Of a stretch of 64,000 bases of DNA, positions 30,051 through 37,702 are shown piece after piece. The stretch covers positions 656,041 to 720,040 of the forward strand of contig CANLXM010000003.1 of the NCBI GenBank assembly GCA_947495165.1, given 5' to 3'. A program made the position numbers and the translations under genes. Positions within the stretch are counted from its first letter, which is position 1. Each line of letters opens with the position of its first letter. The notes under the pieces were generated by a model that saw only the letters and a program-made list of their open reading frames with translations, was not told where the DNA came from and did no database searches. The DNA is from an uncultured Cellulomonadaceae bacterium. Lineage in GTDB: Bacteria; Actinomycetota; Actinomycetes; Actinomycetales; Cellulomonadaceae.

Positions 30051-30956
30051 ATGAGCGACACGACGGCGGCACCCACCCTCCTGCCTCCCGCAGCGCCCGC
30101 GGCGCCCGGCGAGGGCGCGCAGCCCGCCCCGGAGCGCGCGCGACGCGCGCCCGCCCTGTCGCCGTCGCGCGCCAACGACTACGTGCAGTGCCCGTTGCTG
30201 TTCCGGTTCCGGACGATCGACCGCCTCCCGGAGCCGCCGAGCACCGCCGCCGCACGCGGGACGCTCGTGCACGCCGCGCTCGAGCGGCTCTACGACGCCC
30301 CGGCCGGCGAGCGCACGCCGGAGCTCGCCGTGGCCGCGCTGCCGGGCGAGTGGGAGCGCATGCTCGAGGCCAGCCCGGGGTACGGCGAGATGTTCCCCGA
30401 GGCCGGGGCGCAGGAGGCGTGGATGACGTCGGCCCGCGCGCTCGTCGAGCGGTACTTCACCCTCGAGGACCCCACGCGCCTGGAACCGGAGGCCCGTGAG
30501 CTGTTCATCGAGACCGAGCTGCCAGGCGGGCCGCGGCTGCGCGGGGTCGTGGACCGGATCGACGTCGCCCCGAACGGCGCCGTGCGGGTGGTCGACTACA
30601 AGACCGGCAAGGCGCCGCGCCCCGCGTACGGGGAGTCGGCGGCGTTCCAGATGCGCTTCTACGGGCTCGTGGTCTGGCGCGAGCGGGAGGTGGTGCCCGC
30701 GATGCTCCAGCTGATCTACCTGGGCGACGGCCAGATCCTGCGCAACGAGCCCACGCAGGCATCGCTCGAGCAGACCGAGGACCGCGTCCGCGCGCTGTGG
30801 GCGTCGATCGTGGCCGACGCCGAGTCCGAGTCCTTCGCCCCGCGCAAGTCCCGGCTGTGCGACTGGTGCAACCACCAGGCGATCTGCCCCGCGTTCGGCG
30901 GCGTCGCCCCGCCCATCCCCGAGGGCGCGATCAAGCTCAACCTCGGGCTCGCCTGA
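30051..30956 (+). CDS. RecB-family PD-(D/E)XK exonuclease with Fe-S cysteines
   Basis: A 301-residue nuclease of the RecB/Cas4-like group. The catalytic core is HAALERLYD, GVVDRIDV and VRVVDYKTGKAP, giving the motif Asp, then D-x-K. Four cysteines, C47 (YVQCPLLFRF) and C270, C273 and C279 (LCDWCNHQAICP), match the Fe-S staple of AddB and Cas4. The first 38 residues are Ala/Pro-rich and likely disordered. It stands alone, without helicase or cas genes, and its biological role in actinobacteria is not established; DNA end processing is likely. Confidence 0.9.
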   Translation: MSDTTAAPTLLPPAAPAAPGEGAQPAPERARRAPALSPSRANDYVQCPLLFRFRTIDRLPEPPSTAAARGTLVHAALERLYDAPAGERTPELAVAALPGEWERMLEASPGYGEMFPEAGAQEAWMTSARALVERYFTLEDPTRLEPEARELFIETELPGGPRLRGVVDRIDVAPNGAVRVVDYKTGKAPRPAYGESAAFQMRFYGLVVWREREVVPAMLQLIYLGDGQILRNEPTQASLEQTEDRVRALWASIVADAESESFAPRKSRLCDWCNHQAICPAFGGVAPPIPEGAIKLNLGLA

Positions 30957-30967
30957 GACTGGGCCGT

Positions 30968-30987
30968 CGCTCGCCTGGGGGCGAGCG
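30968..30987. terminator. Bidirectional hairpin between convergent genes
   Basis: Perfect 8-base arms CGCTCGCC / GGCGAGCG around TGGG occupy almost the whole gap between the stop codons of the RecB-like and HAD genes. It can fold in both transcripts. Confidence 0.65.
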
Positions 30988-30988
30988 G

Positions 30989-31720
30989 TCAGTCCCGCCC
31001 GTCCATGAGGTCGACGACCTCTCCGCCGACGACGCGGGTGAGCACGTCGAGGTCGACGCCCTCGAGCGACGGCACGCGGCTCAGGCCGTCCCGGGCCGGG
31101 ATCGGCAGGAGGGCGCGGACGGCGACGGTCCGCGCGCCGGAGGCCAGGGCCGAGCTGATGCCGGGGGGCGAGTCCTCGAAGGCCACGCAGTCCTCGATCG
31201 GGACGCCCATGAGCTCCGCGGCGCGCAGGTAGGGCTCCGGGTGCGGCTTGCCGTTGACCACGTCCTCCCCCGTCACGACGACGTCGAACACGCCCGGGCC
31301 GACAGCCTCGACCATGCGGGCGGCGAGGACCGCGTAGGACATGGTGACGAGCGCGCACGGGATACCCGCGGCGCGGACGGCGTCGAGCAGCTCGCGGGCA
31401 CCCGGCTGCCACGGGATGCGCCGCGCGAGGCCCTCACCCACCGCGCCGGTGAGCTCCGCGGTGATCTCGGTCGTCGGGAGATCGGCGCCGGCGGCCTGCA
31501 GGATGACGGCGGCGTCCGTGAGCGCCATGCCGACGAGCTGCGCACCGTCCGCCTCGGTCCAGTCCACGCCGAACCGCGCCATCAGTGCCTGCTCGGCGCC
31601 GATCCAGTACGGCTCGGTGTCGATGAGGGTGCCGTCCATGTCCCACAGGAGGGCTCGCGGCAAGACACCTGTCCCCTGGGTCGGCGCGGTCACGGTCCGG
31701 GGTTCAAGGTGGTCACTCAC
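30989..31720 (-). CDS. HAD family hydrolase, beta-phosphoglucomutase-like
   Basis: A 243-residue haloacid-dehalogenase phosphatase. Motif I is LLWDMDGTLIDTEPYW with the nucleophile and acid/base Asp, a helical cap follows, motif II is ALVTMSYAV, and motif III/IV is KPHPEPYLRA with VAFEDSPPGISSALASG. Substrate is not evident; sugar phosphates are typical. The GTG start at 31720 sits 6 bases after TACCAT, so a leaderless mRNA is likely. It is convergent with the RecB-like gene and divergent from the PAC2 gene. Confidence 0.92.
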   Translation of the reverse strand: MSDHLEPRTVTAPTQGTGVLPRALLWDMDGTLIDTEPYWIGAEQALMARFGVDWTEADGAQLVGMALTDAAVILQAAGADLPTTEITAELTGAVGEGLARRIPWQPGARELLDAVRAAGIPCALVTMSYAVLAARMVEAVGPGVFDVVVTGEDVVNGKPHPEPYLRAAELMGVPIEDCVAFEDSPPGISSALASGARTVAVRALLPIPARDGLSRVPSLEGVDLDVLTRVVGGEVVDLMDGRD

Positions 31721-31726
31721 TGGTCC

Positions 31727-31732
31727 ATGGTA
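31727..31732 (-). promoter_or_regulatory. -10 box of the HAD gene
   Basis: TACCAT on the minus strand is 6 bases from the GTG start of the HAD gene, a leaderless layout. Confidence 0.45.
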
Positions 31733-31766
31733 GGCAGCCCACGGCCCACGAGCCGTCCGGTGCGCC

Positions 31767-31772
31767 TAGGCT
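31767..31772 (+). promoter_or_regulatory. -10 box of the PAC2 gene
   Basis: TAGGCT is 6 bases before the ATG at 31779; no ribosome site is present, consistent with a leaderless mRNA. Confidence 0.5.
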
Positions 31773-31778
31773 GGACGG

Positions 31779-32633
31779 ATGACTGAGGAGCAGGCAGGGC
31801 GTGACGCGACGAGCGACACCGTGGTGCTGGCCGCGTTCGAGGGCTGGAACGACGCGGGCGGCGCGGCGACGTCGGCAGTGCTGCACCTGATCGAGGTGTG
31901 GGGCGCACAGCGGGTGCACGAGCTCGACCCCGAGGACTATCACGACTTCCAGGTCAACCGGCCCGTGAGCGAGTTCGACGACGACGGCCGTCGCGTCCTC
32001 ACCTGGCCGACCACGGCCGTGTACGTCGCGGAGCCGGTGCCGGGCCGGCGCGTCGTCCTGGTGCACGGCACGGAGCCGTCGATGCGCTGGCGCTCCTACT
32101 GTGCCGAGCTGATCGAGAGCGCCCGTTCGCTCGGCGCGGCCTCGATGACCACCATCGGTGCGCTCCTGGCCGACGTCCCCCACACGCGCCCGATCCCGGT
32201 CACGATCACGTCGGAGGACCTGGGCATCCAGGCGCTGCTCGACATCGAGCGCAGCACGTACGAGGGCCCCTCCGGGATCGTCGGCGTGCTCCAGCACGAG
32301 GCGCAGGAGGCAGGCCTGCACGCCATGTCGATCTGGGCCGCCGTGCCGCACTATGTCGCGCACCCGCCGTCGCCCAAGGCGACGCTCGCGATCCTCGCGC
32401 GGCTCGAGGAGGTCCTGACGATCCCGGTGCCGCTGCTCGACCTCGTGGACGACGCCGCCGCGTGGCAGGCCGGCGTCGACGAGCTGGCCCGCGAGGACGA
32501 GGAGATCGCCGAGTACGTCTCCCAGCTCGAGGAGGCCAAGGACACCGCTGAGCTCCCCGAGGCGTCGGGTGAGGCGATCGCGCGTGAGTTCGAGCGCTTC
32601 CTGCGGCGCCGGGACAAGGGCATCGGGGGCTGA
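31779..32633 (+). CDS. PAC2 family protein (proteasome assembly chaperone-like)
   Basis: A 284-residue PAC2-domain protein. AAFEGWNDAGGAATSAVLHL near the N-terminus is the family hallmark, followed by VLVHGTEPSMRW, ALLADVPHTRPIPVT and WAAVPHYVAHPPSPKA. Eukaryotic PAC2 relatives help assemble the 20S proteasome; whether the actinobacterial proteins do so is not established. The proteasome cluster begins about 4 kb away, but this gene has its own promoter. The C-terminal 60 residues are acidic and helical. Confidence 0.92.
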   Translation: MTEEQAGRDATSDTVVLAAFEGWNDAGGAATSAVLHLIEVWGAQRVHELDPEDYHDFQVNRPVSEFDDDGRRVLTWPTTAVYVAEPVPGRRVVLVHGTEPSMRWRSYCAELIESARSLGAASMTTIGALLADVPHTRPIPVTITSEDLGIQALLDIERSTYEGPSGIVGVLQHEAQEAGLHAMSIWAAVPHYVAHPPSPKATLAILARLEEVLTIPVPLLDLVDDAAAWQAGVDELAREDEEIAEYVSQLEEAKDTAELPEASGEAIAREFERFLRRRDKGIGG

Positions 32634-32671
32634 TCCTCCCGGTCCGCGCGGCCGGTGCGGGAGGCGCGTGG

Positions 32672-32677
32672 CAGGCT
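32672..32677 (+). promoter_or_regulatory. -10 box of the LLM gene
   Basis: CAGGCT is 6 bases before the ATG at 32684, again the leaderless spacing. Confidence 0.4.
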
Positions 32678-32683
32678 GGGCGC

Positions 32684-33619
32684 ATGGACTTCCGCATCTT
32701 CACCGAACCCCAGCAGGGCGCCACCTACGACGACGTGCTCGCGATCGCGCGCGCCTCCGAGGAGCTGGGCTACGACGCCTTCTTCCGCTCCGACCACTAC
32801 CTGCGCATGGGTGACGGCGACCCGGGCCCCGGCCCGACGGACGCGTGGACCACGCTCGCCGGCCTGGCACGCGAGACCTCCCGCATCCGCCTCGGCACGC
32901 TCGTGTCCTCCGCGACGTTCCGGCACCCCGGTGTCCTCGCGATCCAGGTCGCGCAGGTGGACCAGATGTCCGGCGGCCGCGTCGAGCTCGGGCTCGGCGC
33001 CGGCTGGTTCGCGCGCGAGCACGAGGCCTACGGCATCCCCTTCCCCGACAAGCGCTTCGGCATCCTCACCGAGCAGCTCGAGATCGTCACCGGACTGTGG
33101 GCCACGCCCCTGGGCGAGACGTTCTCGCACGACGGCAAGGAGTACACGCTCGTGGACTCCCCCGCGCTGCCCAAGCCCGTCCAGGGCGGCGACCGCCCCG
33201 GCGTGCCCGTGATCGTCGGCGGCAACGGGCCCAAGCGCACGCCCGCGCTCGCCGCGCGGTTCGGTGCCGAGTACAACGCGTCGTTCCCGCCCATCGAGGA
33301 GATCCCCGAGCGCTTCGCGCGCGTCCGGGCCGCGTGCGCGGACATCGGCCGCGCACCCGAGTCGCTCGTCTACTCGGTCGGTCTGGTCATGTGCGTCGGC
33401 AAGGACGAGGCCGAGCTGGCCCGCCGCGCCGAGGCCATCGGCCGCGACGTCGCCGAGCTGCGGGAGCACGGCGTCGCCGGAACCGTCCAGGAGGCCGTCG
33501 ACCGCCTGGGTGAGCTCGACCAGATGGGCGTCCAGCGGGTCTACCTGCAGGCGCTCGACATGGGCGACCTAGACCACCTCGAGCTCGTCGCCCGTGAGGT
33601 GGCCCCCCAGCTCGGCTGA
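32684..33619 (+). CDS. LLM class F420-dependent oxidoreductase (TIGR03560-like)
   Basis: A 311-residue TIM-barrel flavin or F420 oxidoreductase of the luciferase-like superfamily. LGYDAFFRSDHYLRMGDGDP, LARETSRIRLGTLVSSATFR, QVDQMSGGRVELGLGAGW and VIVGGNGPKRTPALAARFG are the cofactor and phosphate-binding segments. The substrate is unknown. The gene sits between PAC2 and mshC, a neighbourhood common in actinobacteria, and converges on mshC with 15 bases between the stops. Confidence 0.92.
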   Translation: MDFRIFTEPQQGATYDDVLAIARASEELGYDAFFRSDHYLRMGDGDPGPGPTDAWTTLAGLARETSRIRLGTLVSSATFRHPGVLAIQVAQVDQMSGGRVELGLGAGWFAREHEAYGIPFPDKRFGILTEQLEIVTGLWATPLGETFSHDGKEYTLVDSPALPKPVQGGDRPGVPVIVGGNGPKRTPALAARFGAEYNASFPPIEEIPERFARVRAACADIGRAPESLVYSVGLVMCVGKDEAELARRAEAIGRDVAELREHGVAGTVQEAVDRLGELDQMGVQRVYLQALDMGDLDHLELVAREVAPQLG

Positions 33620-33634
33620 GCCGACCTGGTCGAC

Positions 33635-34909
33635 CTACAGGCGGACGCCAAGCAGCGCGTTGACCGTGCGCGCGACGACGCCGGGAGCACCCTCGTGCAC
33701 CTCGACCTCGTCGCGGCGCGACTCAGCCAGGCTGCGGTGGGCCCACGCGTCCACCGCAGCCAGCGCCCGCGGAGTGTCGAGATCGTCGGCCAGGGCCGCA
33801 CGCACCTCGGCGAGCATCGGCCCGGCGTCCGGGCCACCGTTCCCGGAGACAGACGACCGCCAGAGCTCCAGCCGCTCGCGCGCCGCGTCGAGGTCGGCGT
33901 CGAACCACTCCCACTCCGTGCGGTAGTGGTGCGCGAGGATCGCCAGGCGGATCGCCATCGCGTCCACACCGTCGGCGAGCAGACGCGAGACCAGCACGAG
34001 GTTGCCGCGGGACTTGCTCATCTTCTCGCCCTGGTAGGACACCAGCGCCACGTGCGCGTGCGCGGTCGCGGAGCGGCCGTGCAGCAGCCGGGCGTGCGAG
34101 GAGCTCATCTCGTGGTGCGGGTAGAGCAGGTCGGCGCCCCCACCCTGGACGTCGAACTGCTGCCCGAGGCCCAGGTGCGCGATCACGGCGCACTCGATGT
34201 GCCAGCCGGGGCGTCCCGTGCCCAGCGTGCCGCCGTCCCACGCCGGCTCGCCCGTGCGCTCCCGGCGCCACAGGAGCGGGTCCTGCGGGTCGCGCTTGCC
34301 CGCGCGGCCCGGGTCTCCCCCGCGCTCGGCGAAGAACGCTGCGGCCGTCGCGGGGTCGAGGTTGCTGACCGAGCCCATCGCGGGGTCCACGCTCAGGTCC
34401 GCGTACACGTCCCCGAGCTCGGGGTGGTCGCCCCCGGCGCCGTCCTCGAGCGGCACCCGGTACGCCGCGCCCGAGGCGAGCAGCTGCTCGACCGCCGCGA
34501 CGACGTCGGGAATCGTCTCGACCGCACCGTAGAAGTGGTCGGGCGGGATGACGCCGAGCGCCGTCATGTCCGCGGCGAACAGCGCCGTCTGCTCGCGGGC
34601 GAGGTCGCGCCAGTCGACGCCGGTGGCGGTGGCGCGCTCGAGCAGCGGGTCGTCGACGTCCGTGACGTTGGACGTGTACGTGACGTGGATGCCGGCGTCG
34701 CGCCAGGCGCGGATCAGGACGTCGAACGCGAGGTACGTGGTCGCGTGACCGATGTGGGTCGCGTCGTACGGCGTCACGCCGCACACGTACAGGCCGGCGT
34801 CACCGCCCGCGATCGGCTGCGTGGGCGCCCCCGTGCTGCTGTCGACGAGCCCGACGGGGCTCCCGGAGCCGGGGAGGACGGGGATCTGTGGGGTGGGCCA
34901 GGCGTGCAC
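33635..34909 (-). CDS. mshC: Cysteine:glucosaminyl-inositol ligase
   Basis: MshC ligates cysteine to GlcN-inositol with ATP, the penultimate step of mycothiol synthesis. The 424-residue protein is a shortened class I cysteinyl-tRNA synthetase homologue: VCGVTPYDATHIGHATTY has the HIGH motif and zinc cysteine, HIECAVIAHLGLG the next, and KMSKSRGNLV the KMSKS loop. YVCGVTPYDATH rather than the CysRS form, and the short C-terminus, point to MshC. The GTG at 34909 is 6 bases after TAGGCT. Confidence 0.95.
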   Translation of the reverse strand: MHAWPTPQIPVLPGSGSPVGLVDSSTGAPTQPIAGGDAGLYVCGVTPYDATHIGHATTYLAFDVLIRAWRDAGIHVTYTSNVTDVDDPLLERATATGVDWRDLAREQTALFAADMTALGVIPPDHFYGAVETIPDVVAAVEQLLASGAAYRVPLEDGAGGDHPELGDVYADLSVDPAMGSVSNLDPATAAAFFAERGGDPGRAGKRDPQDPLLWRRERTGEPAWDGGTLGTGRPGWHIECAVIAHLGLGQQFDVQGGGADLLYPHHEMSSSHARLLHGRSATAHAHVALVSYQGEKMSKSRGNLVLVSRLLADGVDAMAIRLAILAHHYRTEWEWFDADLDAARERLELWRSSVSGNGGPDAGPMLAEVRAALADDLDTPRALAAVDAWAHRSLAESRRDEVEVHEGAPGVVARTVNALLGVRL

Positions 34910-34915
34910 CGCTAC

Positions 34916-34921
34916 AGCCTA
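34916..34921 (-). promoter_or_regulatory. -10 box of mshC
   Basis: TAGGCT on the minus strand ends 6 bases before the GTG start of mshC, a leaderless layout. Confidence 0.5.
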
Positions 34922-34974
34922 GCCGCGCCCGGGCGTCGTCCGGCCCCGGGCCGAGCAGGGCCTCCGCGCGCCGG

Positions 34975-35844
34975 TCAGCCTGCCGGCGTCCCACCCGTGG
35001 CCTGCAGCACCCCGGTGGTGAGCAGGATCAGGACGACGGCGGCCAGGCCGAGGCGGTAGAGGACGAACGGGCGGTAGCTGAAGGTCGACACGATCCGCAG
35101 GAACGCGATGATCACCACGTAGCCGACGCCGAACGCGATGAGCGTCGCCAGCATCGTGGCCCCGAGGCTGGGCGTCCCGGCCTCGCCGAACTCCCCGAGC
35201 GACCCGGCAAGCTTGTACAGGCCAGACCCCATGACCGCGGGGATGGCGAGCAGGAACGAGTACCGCGCAGCCGCCTCACGGGTGTAGCCCAGCAGGAGCG
35301 CGATCGTGATGGTGCCGCCCGAGCGGGACACGCCCGGGACGAGCGCCATCGCCTGGGCGAACCCGAGCGCGAGGGCTCGCTTCGCCGTCGTGTCCTCGAG
35401 CGCGCGGCGGCGCGCACCCACGCGGTCGGCCCAGCCGAGGAAGAGCGCGAAGATCGCCAGGGTCGCGACCGTGAGGTAGAGGTTGCGGAACGTCGAGTCG
35501 ATCGCATCCTCGAACAGCAGCCCCAGGACCACGATCGGGACGGAGCCGAGCGCGATCCACCAGCCCATCTTGGCGTCCGGGTCCGCCGGCTTGAAGCGCT
35601 CGCCCCACGACGACGCCGAGCGCATCGCTCGCCACCACGCGCGGCAGATCCGCGCGATGTCCTTGCGGAAGTAGATGATCACGGCCGTCTCGGTGCCGAT
35701 CTGCGTGATCGCGGTGAACGCCGCGCCCGGGTCGCTCGACCCGATCAGCTCCCCGACGATCCGCAGGTGCGCCGACGACGAGATCGGCAAGAACTCCGTG
35801 AGGCCCTGGACCAGGCCGAGGACGATCGCTTCCCATGCATTCAC
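34975..35844 (-). CDS. uppP: Undecaprenyl-diphosphatase
   Basis: UppP (BacA) recycles undecaprenyl diphosphate to the monophosphate carrier for cell-wall synthesis. The 289-residue membrane protein has [20 protein letters not shown] near the N-terminus and [20 protein letters not shown] centrally, the two motifs that form the active site. About eight membrane helices are evident. The GTG at 35844 yields the standard start [15 protein letters not shown] 8 bases upstream may be its -10. It is divergent from the aldo/keto reductase gene. Confidence 0.96.
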   Translation of the reverse strand: MNAWEAIVLGLVQGLTEFLPISSSAHLRIVGELIGSSDPGAAFTAITQIGTETAVIIYFRKDIARICRAWWRAMRSASSWGERFKPADPDAKMGWWIALGSVPIVVLGLLFEDAIDSTFRNLYLTVATLAIFALFLGWADRVGARRRALEDTTAKRALALGFAQAMALVPGVSRSGGTITIALLLGYTREAAARYSFLLAIPAVMGSGLYKLAGSLGEFGEAGTPSLGATMLATLIAFGVGYVVIIAFLRIVSTFSYRPFVLYRLGLAAVVLILLTTGVLQATGGTPAG

Positions 35845-35902
35845 AAGCGGACACTCTACGCAGCGCCCACGCGGCGTCCCGCATCCGCGCGCCGACCCGC
35901 AC

Positions 35903-35908
35903 TACCCT
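35903..35908 (+). promoter_or_regulatory. -10 box of the aldo/keto reductase gene
   Basis: TACCCT is 6 bases before the ATG at 35915, leaderless spacing. Confidence 0.5.
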
Positions 35909-35914
35909 GCCCAC

Positions 35915-36880
35915 ATGGAGCTTCGTCAGCTGGGCCGTACCGGGCTACGCGTCTCGTCCCTCGGCCTGGGGACGATGACGTGGGGCCGCGACACCGACGA
36001 GGGCGACGCCGGTGAGCAGCTGCGCGACTTCGTCGACGCAGGTGGCAACCTCGTCGACACCGCCGCGTCCTACGGCGGCGGCGCGAGCGAGGAGATCATC
36101 GGGCGCCTGCTCGGCTCGACCATCTCCCGCAGCGACGTCCTGCTGTGCACCAAGGCGGGCATCCGCAGCACGGCCCACGGGGCGTCGATCGACGCGTCGC
36201 GCGGCTCGCTGCTCGACTCCCTCGACGCGTCCCTGGCCCGCCTGGGCGTGGACCACGTGGACGTGTTCTGCGTGCAGTCCCCCGACACGCGCACCCCGCT
36301 CACCGAGACGCTCGACGCTCTGCGGCGCGCGGTGGACTCCGGTCGCGCGCGCTACGTCGCGCTCGCCAACCACCCGGGCTGGCAGGTCGGCCGCGCGTCG
36401 GCGCTCCTCGAGGCCCATGGGCTCGAGCTCGGGGCCACACAGGTGGAGTACTCGCTGCTCGAGCGCGGCGTCGAGCGTGAGGTCGTGCCCGCAGCGGTCG
36501 ACCTCGGCGTCGGCGTCCTCGCGTGGTCCCCGCTCGGCCGGGGTGTGCTCACCGGGAAGTACCGCCGCACGATCCCCGCTGACTCCCGGGCCGCGTCGAC
36601 CCACCTCGCCGGGTTCGTCCAGCCGTACCTCGACTCCGACTGCACGTCGATCGTCGAGGCCGTGGCCACCGCAGCCGACGGCCTGGAGCGCCCGACGCTC
36701 GAGGTTGCCCTCGCGTGGCTGCTGGGTCGGCCCGGGGTCTCGAGCGCACTGATCGGACCGCGGACGCCGGCGCAGCTGCGGGCGTGCCTGCCCGCGGCCG
36801 AGCTCGACCTCCCGCCGGCCCTGGCCGGTGCGCTGGACGAGATCAGCGCCCTGCCGCTCGGGTATCCCGAGCGGCGCTGA
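35915..36880 (+). CDS. Aldo/keto reductase
   Basis: A 321-residue NADPH-dependent aldo/keto reductase. MELRQLGRTGLRVSSLGLGTMTWG starts the barrel; NLVDTAASYGGGASEEIIG has the catalytic Asp and Tyr, LLCTKAGIR the Lys, and the C-terminal GPRTPAQLRA binds the nucleotide. Substrate is not evident. The frame is open further upstream but the -10 box and family alignment fix the start at 35915. It converges on the acidic-protein gene. Confidence 0.94.
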   Translation: MELRQLGRTGLRVSSLGLGTMTWGRDTDEGDAGEQLRDFVDAGGNLVDTAASYGGGASEEIIGRLLGSTISRSDVLLCTKAGIRSTAHGASIDASRGSLLDSLDASLARLGVDHVDVFCVQSPDTRTPLTETLDALRRAVDSGRARYVALANHPGWQVGRASALLEAHGLELGATQVEYSLLERGVEREVVPAAVDLGVGVLAWSPLGRGVLTGKYRRTIPADSRAASTHLAGFVQPYLDSDCTSIVEAVATAADGLERPTLEVALAWLLGRPGVSSALIGPRTPAQLRACLPAAELDLPPALAGALDEISALPLGYPERR

Positions 36881-36904
36881 CGACGCTGCGGCGATCGGGC
36901 TGCG

Positions 36905-37243
36905 TCAGCCCTTCTCGGGGTCGACGAGCGTCTCGAGATCCTGGTCGCTGAGGCCGTCGAGCTCGTCGTCCGACTCGTCTCCGTCGCCAGGCTCGTCGTC
37001 GTCCTGCTCGTCGTCCTCGTCGTCGTAGTCGTCTTCGTCGTCGTCCTCGCCGAGGTAGAACGGCGTGGCCTCGGCGTACGTCACGGCCAGGGCCTCGTCG
37101 TAGACCTCGAAGGCGTCCGCGAGGACGTCGTAGGCCTGGTCGACCGCGGGGTCGTCCTCGCCCCGGCGCGCGGCGACAGCATCGAGATGGGCGTCGAGAG
37201 CGGCGATGAGCCGGTCCAGGGCTGCGCGCGGGTCTACGGTCAT
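36905..37243 (-). CDS. Small protein with a very acidic C-terminus
   Basis: A 112-residue protein I cannot assign. Residues 1-60 look helical (DPRAALDRLIAALDAHLDAV, then AYDVLADAFEVYDEALAVTY). Residues 65-100 are almost entirely Asp, Glu, Gln and Tyr, and the last 15 (LSDQDLETLVDPEKG) form a short, likely helical end. No membrane segment or known motif is seen. The ATG at 37243 is 6 bases after TACCGT, so this start is favoured over longer upstream options. It is divergent from DUF5703. Confidence 0.7.
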   Translation of the reverse strand: MTVDPRAALDRLIAALDAHLDAVAARRGEDDPAVDQAYDVLADAFEVYDEALAVTYAEATPFYLGEDDDEDDYDDEDDEQDDDEPGDGDESDDELDGLSDQDLETLVDPEKG

Positions 37244-37249
37244 AGCACG

Positions 37250-37255
37250 ACGGTA
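37250..37255 (-). promoter_or_regulatory. -10 box of the acidic-protein gene
   Basis: TACCGT on the minus strand is 6 bases before the ATG at 37243, leaderless spacing. On the plus strand CACAAT near 37268 could be the -10 of the divergent DUF5703 gene. Confidence 0.4.
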
Positions 37256-37343
37256 GCCCTGGACGGGGCACAATGGCATCTGAGATTCCGTGACCCGGCT
37301 GCCCGACGCCAGGTGCGACCCCTTTTCGGACGAGGTGAGACCC

Positions 37344-37556
37344 ATGACGCAGCGCCCCCAGGCCCCCCGCTACGGCGAGTACGAGTTCCGGGTCGTCTCG
37401 ATCCCCCCGGCCACGAGCCGGTCCGACGCCCGCCGCATGCTGACCGACGAGGCCGAGTACGGCCGCTGGGAGCTGGCCCGCAGCCTCCTGTACCAGGGCG
37501 GCGCCCGCAAGGTCTGGCTGCGCCGCCGCATCATCCGCGCCCGCAGCACCCTCTGA
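37344..37556 (+). CDS. DUF5703 family protein
   Basis: A 70-residue basic protein of unknown function. It matches DUF5703 throughout: YGEYEFRVVSIPPATSRSDA, LTDEAEYGRWELARSLL and VWLRRRIIRA. The basic C-terminus suggests nucleic-acid contact, which is an inference. The ATG at 37344 has GAGGTGAG upstream and is preferred to an upstream in-frame ATG at 37290. It converges on the M20 peptidase across a gap containing a palindrome and G-rich tracts. Confidence 0.82.
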   Translation: MTQRPQAPRYGEYEFRVVSIPPATSRSDARRMLTDEAEYGRWELARSLLYQGGARKVWLRRRIIRARSTL

Positions 37557-37702
37557 CGCACGCCCGATCCACCCCACCCCACCCCGCCCCCACCCGTTGA
37601 GTGCGTGATTTTGGCGGTGCTTTCGTCGGAAAACACCGCCAAAATCACACACTCAGCGCCCGGGGGGCAGGGGTCGGGGGGGGGGTGGGGGCGTGTCGAG
37701 GT
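37557..37702. terminator. Convergent gap: palindrome flanked by G-quadruplex tracts
   Basis: This 146-base gap between convergent genes holds four C-runs at 37572-37591 (G4 potential on the minus strand with 1-base loops), the 64-bp palindrome at 37595-37658, and four G-runs at 37662-37691 including a run of ten (G4 potential on the plus strand). Each converging transcript would meet the hairpin and then the G4. A bidirectional terminator is my inference. Confidence 0.5.
37595..37658. repeat. 64-bp imperfect palindrome, copy 2
   Basis: Arms 37595-37618 and 37635-37658 match at 22 of 24 positions around a 16-base loop, and the loop can pair further inside. It has the same length, arm length and end sequences as the copy at 24469-24532. 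Confidence 0.85.

Noticed and set aside
30051..30956. Cas4-like nuclease as evidence of a CRISPR locus
   Set aside because: The four-cysteine PD-(D/E)XK nuclease stands alone between unrelated genes; it is the common actinobacterial RecB-like protein.
31779..32633. PAC2 protein as a part of the proteasome cluster
   Set aside because: It has its own promoter and is separated by other genes; the link is only by family name.
34936..34956. GC-rich self-complementary stretch after uppP as terminator
   Set aside because: Complementary blocks overlap with almost no loop, so a stable hairpin is doubtful.
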